Origin: Furcasterigmium furcatum
Lineage: Eukaryota > Ascomycota > Sordariomycetes > Glomerellales > Plectosphaerellaceae
Length of the DNA: 64,000 nt
Direction: 5' to 3'
Assembly (NCBI GenBank): GCA_001599815.1
Contig: BCIA01000008.1
Location: 1,116,001-1,180,000, forward strand
The position numbers and the translations under genes are program-made. The notes below the pieces were generated by a model. It saw only the letters and a list, made by a program, of their open reading frames with translations. It made no database searches and had not been told where the DNA came from. Below, piece after piece: positions 11,358-22,310 of the stretch. Numbering within the stretch: position 1 is the stretch's first letter; every line of letters begins with the position of its first letter.

Positions 11358-11781
11358 GGAAAGTGGCGGGAGGTGTCGGCTATAACATCCCGAGCACCGG
11401 AGTTACTTCTTAGCACCTATTTACCGACCTAAGTACATCCAATAGTAACTCCACTTAGGGGCTTGGAGTCAGGTTGTTAGTATCAGCTGCGCCCGAGTTG
11501 GTAGCGCCCATCCCGGGCTGAGTAGCGCCCTTCTTTTAGTCCGAAGGCCATCCGTTGTCATCCATCCCTATGGAACACATGAAGTCCTGCTGTTCTGATG
11601 GTGTATTTTGAACGCAGGTCCGCTCTGGGTGCCCCCAGACAACAACTCACACGGGATGTCACTGGCCAGGTGAGAGCTGAAGAATTGAGAACACACATAC
11701 AATGATCTACTTAAGTACAACTGATCTAGCCCTGACCTGGTCACGCCTCTTGTTCGTCGGGATGCACCTAGGCTCTACGAA
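11358..11781. other. Intergenic between regulator start and lyase 3' end
   Basis: Promoter region of the regulator on the - strand. I see no gene. It holds several short CTTAGG/TAAGTA-type repeats but nothing I can assign. Confidence 0.6.
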
Positions 11782-12982
11782 TTAATGGCCATTCACAGCC
11801 CCTTGCACTGGCACTCCGTTGCCTTGAGGGACTCCATTCAGCAAGCCCTTCTCATCGTACTTGTACCTCCCTTCCAAGGCCCAGTAGCTACCAAAGCCAA
11901 CACCTTCGCAGACCTCGCCGAAGGATAGAATCTCAGGCGGCGCGCCCTCCAGCATGCTTCTCTTGAGGTTGTCGAGGGTTTCCCGAATGCTACGCAACTT
12001 GGCGGCGACAAGCGTGATGGGGTACGCGACAGCAGCAAAGCCGAGCGCTGCTAGGTCTTTCGCGGATAGGTTCTCAGTCTTCCCCCCTTCGATGACTGTC
12101 ATGGCAAGTGGTCAGCGACGGCTCCATAAATAACAACAACGGTGAGTGAGGGCAGTGTGCTTACTGTTGGCAAACATGGGCATCTGAAGCTCCTCGATGC
12201 AGCGCTGCATCGCATCGCGATCAGGTAGCGCCTCAACGAAGACAGCGTCAACACCGATGCTCTTGAACTCCTTGGCACGAGTCATCGCCTCGTCCCATCC
12301 GTGGACCAGGGCGTCCGTCCGTGCGAGCACGAAGATGTCGTGGCCCTCGTCTCGGGCGTCGCAGGCAGCTCGGACACGGGCGTATGCTTCACCCCGAGAG
12401 ACAACGGACTTGCCCTTGGTATGGCCGCAACCTAATCGTCCCGTCTCTGTCAGCGAACGAAATGTTGATCCGAACCACGTCAGAATACGTACGCTTCGGC
12501 CAGGTCTGGTCCTCGATCATGACGCCAGCCGCGCCGGCGAGGGCGAAGCTCTCCACGCTTCTCCGAACGTTGAGCGGGCTGCCGTAGCCCGTGTCGCCGT
12601 CGACCATGATGGGCACCGAGACGACCCGCGCGGCTTCCTTGATCTTGTCGCACATGTCCTCTAAGGCGATGTACCCCGTATCAGGCAGCCCATATGCACT
12701 GGCGACAGAATAGCCAGAGAGAAAGACCATGGGAAACCCAGCCTCCTCAACAAGTCGAGAGCTCAGGCCGTCGTAAGTGCAGGCGTGCGCCAGAATCTTG
12801 GCGGGATCCCGATGCGCCTCCATCATCATGGTCCGCAGCCGGGACACCTGTGGCGATGGAATCTTCCCCCGCACATTTCGGAGGGTAATACTGACTTCTT
12901 CCTCGAGATGTCCTTGCTTTCCCGGCTTCTTGACGACCGGGCTTTCAAAGTGAAATGGGTAGGGGACGGTTGTTTGAGACAT
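11782..12982 (-). CDS. PEP mutase/isocitrate lyase superfamily enzyme (methylisocitrate- or dimethylmalate-lyase-like)
   Basis: Exons 12982-12493, 12431-12165 and 12095-11782 give 356 aa. The metal-binding signature DGDTGYGSP is at 128-136. Splicing of intron 1 restores KRCGH (163-167), carrying the catalytic Cys165 of the carbon-carbon lyase branch, and splicing of intron 2 restores ANIIEGGKTENLS. True PEP mutases differ at this Cys loop, so C-C cleavage or hydrolysis (methylisocitrate lyase, dimethylmalate lyase, oxaloacetate hydrolase) is more likely. No peroxisomal or mitochondrial signal is evident; the first 30 residues look like a short leader extension. It diverges from a Dal5-like carboxylate permease, suggesting uptake and cleavage of a dicarboxylic or branched acid. 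Confidence 0.92.
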
Positions 12983-13544
12983 GATTTTACTTGCGGCCTG
13001 GCTTCAACTCTGGGTCAACGAATCTGCGCTTTGCTCCGGAGTAGAACTGAGGAAGCAACATACTTCGGCCGTTTATAACAGCACCGGAAGTTGGAAGAGT
13101 GGGATTTCGTATTCCGAGGCCTTGGGAACTTCAAGCCCCTTCGGCCGGAAAGTGATGGAATGTGCCGGGAGGTGCCGGGATTGCAAGTACCGGCGATCCG
13201 GAGGCACATGCGGAGACATCTCGGCGGACTTCCCGTCACTATCCGCCTTTGGCCGGAACGCCATGACCCTCTCGGACCAACGCAACCCCACAGTCGAGAG
13301 CAAGATGGGGTGCAGCTGGGTCTTTGATCCGGGGTTGAATCCGGGGTCAAACGGGGTCGGCGAAAAGGGACTGGGAGGCCAAGCCAGAAACTCGAAAATG
13401 TGTTCATGAAGAAAAGCATTAAAGGAACAGGATGCTGCCCTTCCTCGGCGTCAAATACATCATCCCCATCTCCTTCTGCACTACCTTATTCGATCAACGC
13501 TTCAAGCCACCCAGCGCCGTCCCCATCCCGAAACCACTCCAATC
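12983..13544. promoter_or_regulatory. Divergent lyase/permease promoter rich in CGG triplets
   Basis: 562 bp shared region. A direct repeat CCGGGGTT-gaat-CCGGGGTC-aaa-CGGGGTC occupies 13329-13358, at a spacing of about 12 then 10 bp. Further CCGGA, CCGGGA and CCGGCG elements cluster at 13080-13260. These are plausible operators for the nearby Zn2Cys6 factor (inference). Confidence 0.5.
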
Positions 13545-15217
13545 ATGCCCCCCTCAACTTCCAAGTCTTCCGATCAAGATCCGCCGACTGGGCACCAGCC
13601 TCATGCCCAGGTAGAGCGTGTCGAGACTGTCATCGACGATGTCAAAGGCTCCATCGCCGAGCTGGAGGACCCGGAGAATGGGCACCAGCAACGCAAAAGA
13701 ACGCCGGAAGAGGACAGACTTGTTCGCAGGCTCGACTGGCAACTCATGCCCATCCTCTGGGTTATGTACTGGTTCAACTACCTGGATCGAAATGCCATCA
13801 CTGTCGCCCGGCTCGATGATCTGGAAGGCGAACTCGGCTTGACCCCGACACAGTACCAGACGTGCGTGGCCATCCTCTTCGTCGGCTACATTCTCGGCCA
13901 GATCCCGAGCAGTCAGTAACACCCGCTTCCCGGTGCATCGGTTGAGACTCCGGCATCACTGACCTTTCCAGATATGCTGATCACCAGAATTCGACCGTCT
14001 TGGTTCATGGCTATCGCGATGGCTCTTTGGTCCATCGTCAGCACCTTGACAGCCATTACCAAGGACTTTAAGGGTCTCCTACTCACGAGGTTCTTCCTCG
14101 GCGTGACGGAAGCCCCCTTTTATCCCGGCGCCCTATATATCCTATCCATGTTCTACACGAAGACCGAGATCGCAACCCGCATATCGATTCTATTCACAGC
14201 CAACATCTGTGGCACCGCTTTTGCAGGGCTCATCGCCATCGGTGTGTACCAAATGTCCGGCGTGGCCGGTCTTTCCGGCTGGCGATGGCTGTTCATCATT
14301 CAGGGCATCCTGTCATTCGTGGTTTCTGTCGCCTCGGCATTCCTCGTGGCCGACGAACCCATCAACACTCGCTGGTTGACCGAGGACGAGCGCAGGCTCG
14401 CGGACGGGCGCATGACGGCCGATACAACCCAGCTCAAGCCCAACACGAGCACCTGGACCGGTCTCAAGGACGCCCTAAAGGATGAGAGGCTTTGGGTCCT
14501 GATCTTCATGCAGCATCTGCATCTGGCCGCAAGCGGCTATAAGAACTTCTTCCCGTCTATTGTCGAAACACTCGGTTTCGGCCGGAACGCCACCCTTGCC
14601 CTGACCTGCCCTCCGTACCTCATCTCGGGAGTCTTCTGTATTCTATGGGCCGCCAGCTCAGGTGAGTTCACTGCCGCACCGGTCGACTCGGCGCCAGGCT
14701 GGGCACTTGCTCACACAAACCAGGCCGCTTCAACGATCGCGTATGGCACATTACGGCTGCGAAGATCATCGCCATCATCGGGTTTGTCCTGGCGTGCAGC
14801 ACCCTCAATGTTGGGGCGAGGTACTTTGCCATGTGCACGTTCGCGACGGGCGTGTACGCTTGCAACAGCCTGATTCTGGGTTGGGTGTCGGCCACGTGCG
14901 GCCAGACAAGAGAGAAGAAGTCCATCTCTCTGGCCATCGTCAACACTTTTGCTACCACTTCCGCCATTTACACGCCGGTGAGTTAGATCCATCATCCATA
15001 CGCCAGGCTCGGCCATGACCATCGCTAACGCAGTCATCTTCGACAGTATCTCTGGCCCAAGCAGGACGAGCCCCGATATGTACTCGCGATGACTTCTAGC
15101 GCTGGCTTCTCCCTGGGATCGGCTGTTTTGGCTTGGGTCTTGAGATGGATGTTGATCAGGGAGAATCGAAGGCTTGCGCAGTCGGTCAGGGGCGATACAA
15201 CTCGATATGTATACTAG
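13545..15217 (+). CDS. MFS permease, Dal5-like anion:cation symporter family
   Basis: Four exons (13545-13911, 13972-14661, 14724-14977, 15047-15217) encode 493 aa. A cytosolic N-terminus of about 70 residues is followed by LMPILWVMYWFNYLDRNAITVARL (TM1 and the family DRxxI region), then QIPSNMLITRIRPSW, FFLGVTEAPFYPGALY, GWRWLFIIQGI and KDERLWVLIFMQHLHL at the start of the second half. These are hallmarks of the allantoate/pantothenate permease family in the plasma membrane. The substrate is unknown; the divergent lyase suggests an organic acid. The C-terminal tail is short. Confidence 0.95.
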
Positions 15218-17421
15218 GGGGAGGACTCCCACCAACAGCGGAAGGAGGAAGGCTCTGTCAGAGAAGGACGTAGGAGGCCAAAAGAATATCTGATTACCTT
15301 TCCACCAGCACAGAATTGGGACGGCGACTCGTGGCAGGCCATGGATGGTATGCCTCGCCCAGAGGTGCGGCCCGATGAGGATGCAGCTCGATACCACTCC
15401 AGGAGTGCCGCAGCAGCCTGTCCCCAATGATCATCCCATCACCCACACTGAGAAAAATGCCCCAGACCAAAGTCAGACCAGCTGAATGATGAAGGCGAAG
15501 GTCATAGGCAAGAGGTGGGCCGGGGCCGGGCGAAAAACCACATCTCCTCCCATGAAGAATCATCACCGAGACGAACAATTCGGTCAATGCGTCATCACGC
15601 GCCCTGCCAATGTATCAATCTCTAGAGTGACACATATTTTGAAAAAGAGCCAGTAGAGGATCGCTTCCCCAGGATAGAACTGAGAGTCGGACGCCGTATC
15701 GTTGAGGCGCCGGGCCAAGAATTGCTACTCTCTGGGGGTCCAGAATCCGGAAAATGCCTGGCGATTTGCTATTAACGTCATACCGAGGAACACGCTGGCA
15801 GGCACCGTTCATCGTATCTTTCCAGGCGCGAGACAGGTTGGATGCCACGGATGCCCCGGAAGTCATCCAAGCCTGGCACATCCTTTATTGCCCCCAGCGT
15901 GATACATCGACGACTGTTGTCTGCCCTGCAAAGGAAGAAACACTGTGTCTGATGCTCGTTTCCATGGAGGACGAGACTGAATCCTGGTCAGCAGTCGTTT
16001 CTTCGAAATAAGCTTTCGTATCGGCTCTCCTGTCCAACAATATTGAAGTTTGGTGATCCCGCCGGAAACAGCCCTACCCGAGAACTTACACTACTGAAAA
16101 TCTTAAGGAGCTTCTCTCCCAGCCCTCATCCACTAGCGGATGATAGCCCCAGCTGGGAATGACGATACGAGAGAAAAGTGATGACTCGACACCTTCATAG
16201 CGCACAGCCGTCCCAAGGGGCTCGACCACGGATTCGGGTGTCACGATCCCGTAGTGGATTCAAGATTCCATGACGGAGGGCCCTCTCCGACTCCTACGTC
16301 TGGTGCCACTACTTCGCCAGGGTAGTAATCCCTGCCCCTTGTACCTTTGGATAACATTCAAAGTTATCTTGGCGGCACGGACTATTGAAAATCATACCCG
16401 GCTGCCGACTCTTTCCACGGGCGGTTAACTTTAAATCATCTCGGAAAGTTCCCCTGGAGAGGAGTGCAATGCCAGAGTGTCACAACTTCACTGAGTGTTG
16501 CGAGAGCCGCATTCCCAATTCGTGAGAGAAAGGCGGGGGTGGATGCTCGACAACGCGGGGTGCAGCTGGATCTGATGATTGGAGTGATTCTTTTTTTGGA
16601 ACCCAGCAAGACTTCTATGATGTCGCCTCTCCCGGGCCTCCCATTTTAGCGGCGCTCATTAGCTGGTTGCCTCCGTTCCTGGATACGAGGTCTGGACCCG
16701 TCGTATGGGATGGGCGGTCGGGTGCTGGGGGAAAAGCTTGGCATCTTGGGGCTTACACTATACGCGAAGGGCCGCAAGGTGACACCAGAGAGAGACCAGT
16801 CAGGTGACGGCCGGTGAGGGATCCCGAGACCACGGAAACTCTTCAACGGTCTAAACGGGGAGGTGGTGATCCTGACTGGACAGGGAGTTCAGGTGACAAC
16901 GGCGCTAGGTGGCGCCGGCCCTGGGCGCCGCCACCACGTTCTCGGGAAGCCATCAGCCCCAAGACAAACAAAACGTAATCCAGGACGGCCGAGCGGGAGA
17001 CCTCAGCTCATTAACAATGGCATTGATTGGCCTGGGTGGGACGGGGCCGGAGCATCTTCCATTCCATCTCGGAATCGGGTCTCTCCAGTCTGCACGATCT
17101 CTTCCAGCTCGCCGCATACGGGTTGTTGGAGGTTGTTTTGAGTTCGATGGCGGCACAGTCTCGCAACATCGCTTCAAGCATTGCAACATAAGCTCAACTC
17201 TCGCAACATCGCGCTGGACCTGAGTGAACATGACGTTCCCCTTGGGCCTGGAACAGCTCAGGCCGAGACCTCTGTACTACGCGGGTTACTCGTGTGTGAT
17301 GTGTGGGATTAAGAATGAAGGTTATTTAATGCTTAAGCTTCCCGTCCCTCGCTACAGACTGGATGGAAGATCTCCAGGCTTACACAACTTTCCAATTCAA
17401 TTCTGAGAACAAGTCTTCAAC
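15218..17421. other. Long intergenic region
   Basis: 2.2 kb. I find no ORF with a recognisable domain or coherent splicing. The last 100 bp before 17422 is the likely promoter/leader of the secreted protein, with an AT-rich TTATTTAATGC at about 17321-17331. Confidence 0.6.
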
Positions 17422-18870
17422 ATGAGGTCCACATTCAAGCTTCTTCTCGTCCTGCTGTCCATTTTCATGGTGCAGGGCGCGTTGGCCGTCACCTTGGACA
17501 CGAGAGGCGATACCAACCATTGCCCGAACGGCAAGACTCCCTGCGGTCAATACGGCGTCTGCTGCGACAAGGACAAGGAGACATGCGACAACGGGGTCTG
17601 CAAGCCCAAGAACCAATGCCCTAACGGCAAGAATCCGTGTGGCCAGCACGGTGCCTGCTGCGACAAGGACAAGGAGACGTGCGTCAACGGCTACTGCAAG
17701 CCCAAGAGCCGNNNNNNNNNNNNNNNNNNNNNNNNNNNNNNNNNNNNNNNNNNNNNNNNNNNNNNNNNNNNNNNNNNNNNNNNNNNNNNNNNNNNNNNNN
17801 NNNNNNNNNNNNNNNNNNNNNNNNNNNNNNNNNNNNNNNNNNNNNNNNNNNNNNNNNNNNNNNNNNNNNNNNNNNNNNNNNNNNNNNNNNNNNNNNNNNN
17901 NNNNNNNNNNNNNNNNNNNNNNNNNNNNNNNNNNNNNNNNNNNNNNNNNNNNNNNNNNNNNNNNNNNNNNNNNNNNNNNNNNNNNNNNNNNNNNNNNNNN
18001 NNNNNNNNNNNNNNNNNNNNNNNNNNNNNNNNNNNNNNNNNNNNNNNNNNNNNNNNNNNNNNNNNNNNNNNNNNNNNNNNNNNNNNNNNNNNNNNNNNNN
18101 NAAGGACAAGGAGATCTGCGTCAACGGCTACTGCCAGAAGAAGAACCCATGCCCGCCATGGAACACCAAATGTTACGGGCGCTGTGTCAACACCTGGAAT
18201 GACGAGGACAACTGCGGCAAATGTGGAAACCATGTACGTCCCCGACCGACAGGTCTACCCTCTCGAGATAATGCTTCTGTGTCACTAACTGCCGCCTTTT
18301 CAACCTTCTAGTGCAAGCCGGGATGGACCTGTAAGAATGGAAAGTGCAATCCGCCGCAATGCCCCAACGATAGGAAGACGAGGTGCGGCCGGAACTGCGT
18401 GAACCTCAACTGGGACGAGAACAACTGTGGAAGATGCTTCCGAAAGGTAAGTTGGCCGACCCAGGTTTCCCGCTTTATCAACGCAGAACCAACTGACGGT
18501 TACTTTAATAGTGCGACCGCTGGGAGGAGTGTAAGAACGGACATTGTCAACCAAAGTGTCACTTCCCGAAAACGCAATGCCGATGGGACTGTGTAAACCT
18601 CAAGACCGACAACAACAACTGCGGCAAGTGCCAGAATGAGGTATGTTGGCTCTAATTTCGTGCTCAAGGCCCGGCACAGTACTAACCGTGCCCCTAATAG
18701 TGTCACTACGGCGAATATTGCAAGGATGGCTATTGCTTCAACCCTTGCAAGAACGTTCGTGTAAGTTCACAGACCCTATGTTGGTGATTCACTGGTCACC
18801 TAACTTTCTCTAGTGCAAGCGTGGTTGGGAGTGTCGGAACGGAAAGTGTCAGAAGCAATCCCACCACTGA
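17422..18870 (+). CDS. Secreted modular cysteine-repeat protein (interrupted by assembly gap)
   Basis: A signal peptide (residues 1-22, basic then Leu-rich, ending ALA) is followed by two tandem 32-residue repeats with cysteines in the order C-x6-C-x5-CC-x6-C-x4-C, the spacing of an inhibitor-cystine-knot-type module. An N run follows, then the end of another copy. The C-terminal half has a different module, with a core of the form C-x-x-x-C-V-N...D-x-N-C-G-x-C and C-x-x-G-x-x-C-x-N-G-x-C, resembling Stig1-like repeats. Four introns (18234-18311, 18447-18511, 18641-18700, 18761-18813) are all phase 0, all end in TAG, and the next codon is always Cys, so exons equal modules. Frames left and right of the gap do not match as drawn. 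Function unknown: an apoplastic/cell-wall-binding or effector-like role is inference. Confidence 0.85.
17518..17711 (+). repeat. Tandem 96-nt coding repeats (two visible copies)
   Basis: Two copies of a 96 nt unit, one running from about 17521 to 17616 and the second from 17617 into the gap. They are nearly identical over the segment encoding CCDKDKETC. High similarity of tandem copies is the likely reason for the assembly gap that follows. Confidence 0.85.
17712..18101. other. Assembly gap (390 N)
   Basis: 390 unknown bases inside the Cys-repeat gene. Coding phase before the gap and after it (codon start at 18102) differ by one base, so, if no intron is hidden, the true length is not a multiple of three (it would be 1 modulo 3). 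About four 96-nt repeats would fit. Confidence 0.97.
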
Positions 18871-19259
18871 GTTGTTGGTTTGATTGATGGGCCTTGACGT
18901 ACTTCTCGCCAGGCCGCTTGTCGAGGGCAGGGCTTGGGTGTTTTGACGTTTCGCTGGTTGGCGTTTCTTTCGACCCGAAAATTGCTAATTGCAGGGAAAT
19001 CCCTATGATTTCTATGACTGCTACGCTACAAGAAAAGAAAGACACAAGAAAGGGCACGGGAAATCAGGATTGGTCAAAATTGAATGCAGATCCCCACTAT
19101 TTGGGAAAACCTGAAGCTATCGTGATTTTGGCAGCGCAAGACTCCCCCTGTACGAATGTACAAGTGTCTCTCTCCACCCCGAAACTTTTGAAATTCATGA
19201 TTCCTCATGAATTATGGCTCCTCTCCAAAGTAAATGGCTTACAGTCGAGCCACACAATG
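18871..19259. other. Intergenic, convergent 3' ends
   Basis: 389 bp, somewhat AT-richer than its surroundings. No gene seen. Confidence 0.6.
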
Positions 19260-20442
19260 CTACTCTGCTGTGTACACCAGCTTCCCGCCGCTGACCCGGT
19301 TGGCTCGTACTTCATCCAGCCCATGTAGCAACCCCTCCAACCCGGCTCCACCTCTGTTAAGGAACACTCTCGGAGCAAGTAGCTTCCCCTGAGCAAACAG
19401 ATCCTCTGAGATTACGATGAATTTCTTTTGGAACTCATAGTCCTCCGGTACGACGTCCGTGTATCTCGTTTCATACAGATACGGCTCACCGAGGCTCGAG
19501 TAGGCGAGGATGAAAGATGCCTCGACAGCGGGGTTCAGGGCCTTGACCGCCTCCTCAACTCCTGGGAGGAGTGCCACGTACTTGGCGCCGCCCTCACGGG
19601 TCAAAACAGCGGCGCAGATTGCTGCACTGGCGTCGTTGGGGTAAGTGTCGAATGCATATCGCAGAGGTCCGCCGTTCAGACGCTGCACGTCGTCGACGAG
19701 GGTGGGTGACTTGTAGTCAAGGACATGGTCTGCGCCAAGTGACTTAACGTAGTCAAAATTGGAGGGCGAGGCAGTCGTGATGACGGTTCCGCCGGAGAGC
19801 TTCGCGTACTGAATTGCTGCAATTCCCATGGCAGTGCTGCCGCCATAAACGAAGACGGTGAAGGATTCCGCCGACTGTTGGCCAGGAAGAGGGAGTCCCA
19901 GAACACGGTAAAAGGCCTGGCCCTGTTGTAGGTGCAATGTCAGCAGCGATTTCTTGATGAATCGTGGAGTCGAAACCCACCAGAGTGCTGACTGCGATAC
20001 CCTGAGTGGCAGCATCAGTGTCGCTGAGGTTGTCCGGGGTCTTCATCTGAGCATCCCCCCTGACCGTGATGAACTCTGCAAAGGAGCCATCTGATTTCCG
20101 GAGGATGTTCCTAAGAGAAACTCATCAGTTGGAAGCCCCCCACATAACACAGCGTGCCGCTTACTGGCCCCGGGCCCATCCCGAGATGCGATCTCCTTTC
20201 TTGAAGTCGCGGGTGACTCCTGATCCCACCTCAACAACGACCCCCGCGTAATCAGACCCGACAAGGCAGTCGGGACAGCCTTCCTCCCCGTCTAGGTCGA
20301 GGTGATAGACATCGTCGGGGTTGACAGCCCATGCGGTCGGCTTGACGATGATATACTCGCTGGAGAGCTCAGGGTACGGAACATCCCGAATCTCTGCATT
20401 CCCGGGGGACACATTAACAATGCCCTTGATCGTAGTCGTCAT
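19260..20442 (-). CDS. Medium-chain reductase, trans-enoyl-reductase/ToxD-like zinc-independent ADH family
   Basis: Exons 20442-20165, 20110-19981 and 19922-19260 give 356 aa. The N-terminal GroES-like half contains EVKPTAWAVNPDD-type and CPDCLVGSDYAGVVVEVG segments, followed by the NADP Rossmann half with VYGGSTAMGIAAIQYAKLSG. LGADHVLDY is typical of the family. Fungal relatives act as trans enoyl reductases for polyketide synthases or as stand-alone quinone/enone reductases. No PKS is in the window, so the partner, if any, lies elsewhere; the stand-alone alternative is equally possible. It is transcribed away from a 1.9 kb empty region. Confidence 0.93.
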
Positions 20443-22310
20443 GGTGCTGGGTGTGCGTTGAACTGCGGGGGTTGTGTGTGTTGTGTGTCGTCTTTGCCGC
20501 AGATGGTTTGGTATTCAACTGCCCATTATATACCCTGCTACGTAGCACAAGAGCTTCTGTTTCATTCGTAAGCGGCATGCAGGATTATAGGCCAACGCAA
20601 TAATCATTGCTAACCTCCCCCGCGCTGGATTCGGCGCCACAATGCAACACCTGAGAGTTGTTACCCAATTCGGGGGAAGTTCAACCGCATTCAGGGAATG
20701 ATGCGACGTGACGGCTTGAGATCTTAATCAGCCGCCCGATGACAAATGCATGGATCATCCTGCCAAGTGAAGGCGTTTTCACTTTTACCTTACCAATCCA
20801 ACATCTTTCCCTTTGGGGAATACGTCCGCTTTTCATTGGCCGAAGATGTACGAGGGGTCTGCCACGGTCAGAAACTTGGGCCGCCAGTAACCAATTATTG
20901 TTCCGAGCCCTCCTCGAGTCCCTTCTGCATCATTTCCCCCAATTCCCAATACCTCGCATTAGAGTAATCTTCTTGGGTAGGGACTGGTCAGTGCTGTTGT
21001 CCCAACCAAGAGACTGGTGCCTCAGTTCCGGCCACTGGATTTGATGGGAATGTTGTCCAAGTTCCACTGGGGTACAGACAGGTTGAGGTTAAAGGTGTGT
21101 ATTAGAAACGGTCCGAGTCTTCAGAACATCCCGAACATGCAAGCATAGGACAAGGCCAGAAGACAAAGGCATCTCAGACAAGCAGGATGGCAGGACGAGT
21201 CTACCTCCAAGGTGACGAAGGTGGTAGAGACCAGATACTCCCCAGAAGAGGCAACATCAGACAGTCATAAATTACTTGATCACTCTTAAAGTCGCGGATG
21301 TGAATATTCTGTATTGATGTTTCTGTCAAGCTCTACGTCCGTAGCGAACGATGAAGGGGTTGGGCAGTTTGGAGCTGAGTTGGCTCAGGCTTCAGACTGG
21401 CCGCGGCATTGAAATATAGAAACCTCTTAACACCCTTTACTGGATCTCAGATCCATCACCACTTGTACGCTTCTACCCATAATGGAGCAGCAGAATGCAC
21501 CTTGTCAGGCAGAGCAGATGGGGATTATAGTGGCAAGAAAGCACGAGTACCGCGATCTAGGGTGCACGCGAGTCGCGCGGGTCGTCCTCGATGACCGAGT
21601 TGGCGTGGTGTCAGACCACCTGCAAAGGGGTACGAACATCTTGATCTGAGCGGGATGGAGCGGTCTGCCAGATGACGATATGCATGATGAAGACTGAGAG
21701 GTCACCCGGAAGAAAGCTTCCCTACAATGAATCAGGTCAAGTCGTGATGTGGGTTGCTGCGTCATTGGCATTGTGTGCCAGGACAAAACCTGGATTGCTA
21801 CCTAGTTTACCTACACTGGTGGTGGCCGAGGATCCTCAGCATCCCCTCCTCTCCTTATCAAAATACGTCCTTCAGGAGCCTCCATGTTGACTGCAAAGTT
21901 GCGGCCACAAAGTGGCTGATCGGTCAGAGATCAGAGCCCTTCCACTGGACGGACGACCAGAGCTTGTAGTGGAACGGGAGCAACCAGGTGGGCTGCCGAT
22001 GGTCCATCATGAGACCTTCATCCTCCCACTCGGGAAATATTAGGCTCCTTGGCAAATGCCGCTGCCCCGCACACAACAAGGGGAGTGTGCCCTCTCTGCG
22101 TGGCCAGCATATAAGGGCTAATGTCATCTCGTCGCCGAGCGATGGGTGTCCTTTTTTGCATTTCGCCTGATTCTTCCGGTGAGGTTTGTCGATGAGTTGC
22201 AGAGATTGACTGCAAAGGTGGGATGGTGCCCTGATCATCCGGCATGGCTTCGTTGGCGTGCGCTGCGCCACACATTGTACCTGGCCAGATTCCTCATTCT
22301 TTCACCGGGC
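20443..22310. other. Long intergenic region, possible decayed sequence
   Basis: 1.87 kb with no convincing gene. A - strand frame around 22050-22150 reads ISPYMLATQRGHTPLVV, faintly like an ankyrin repeat, but it has no continuation. Confidence 0.5.

Noticed and set aside
17637..18311. Alternative frames running through the N gap
   Set aside because: Unknown bases keep frames open artificially; only the frames giving Cys modules on each side are meaningful.
22000..22275. Ankyrin-repeat gene fragment
   Set aside because: A single weak ankyrin-like stretch without neighbours or a conserved second repeat.
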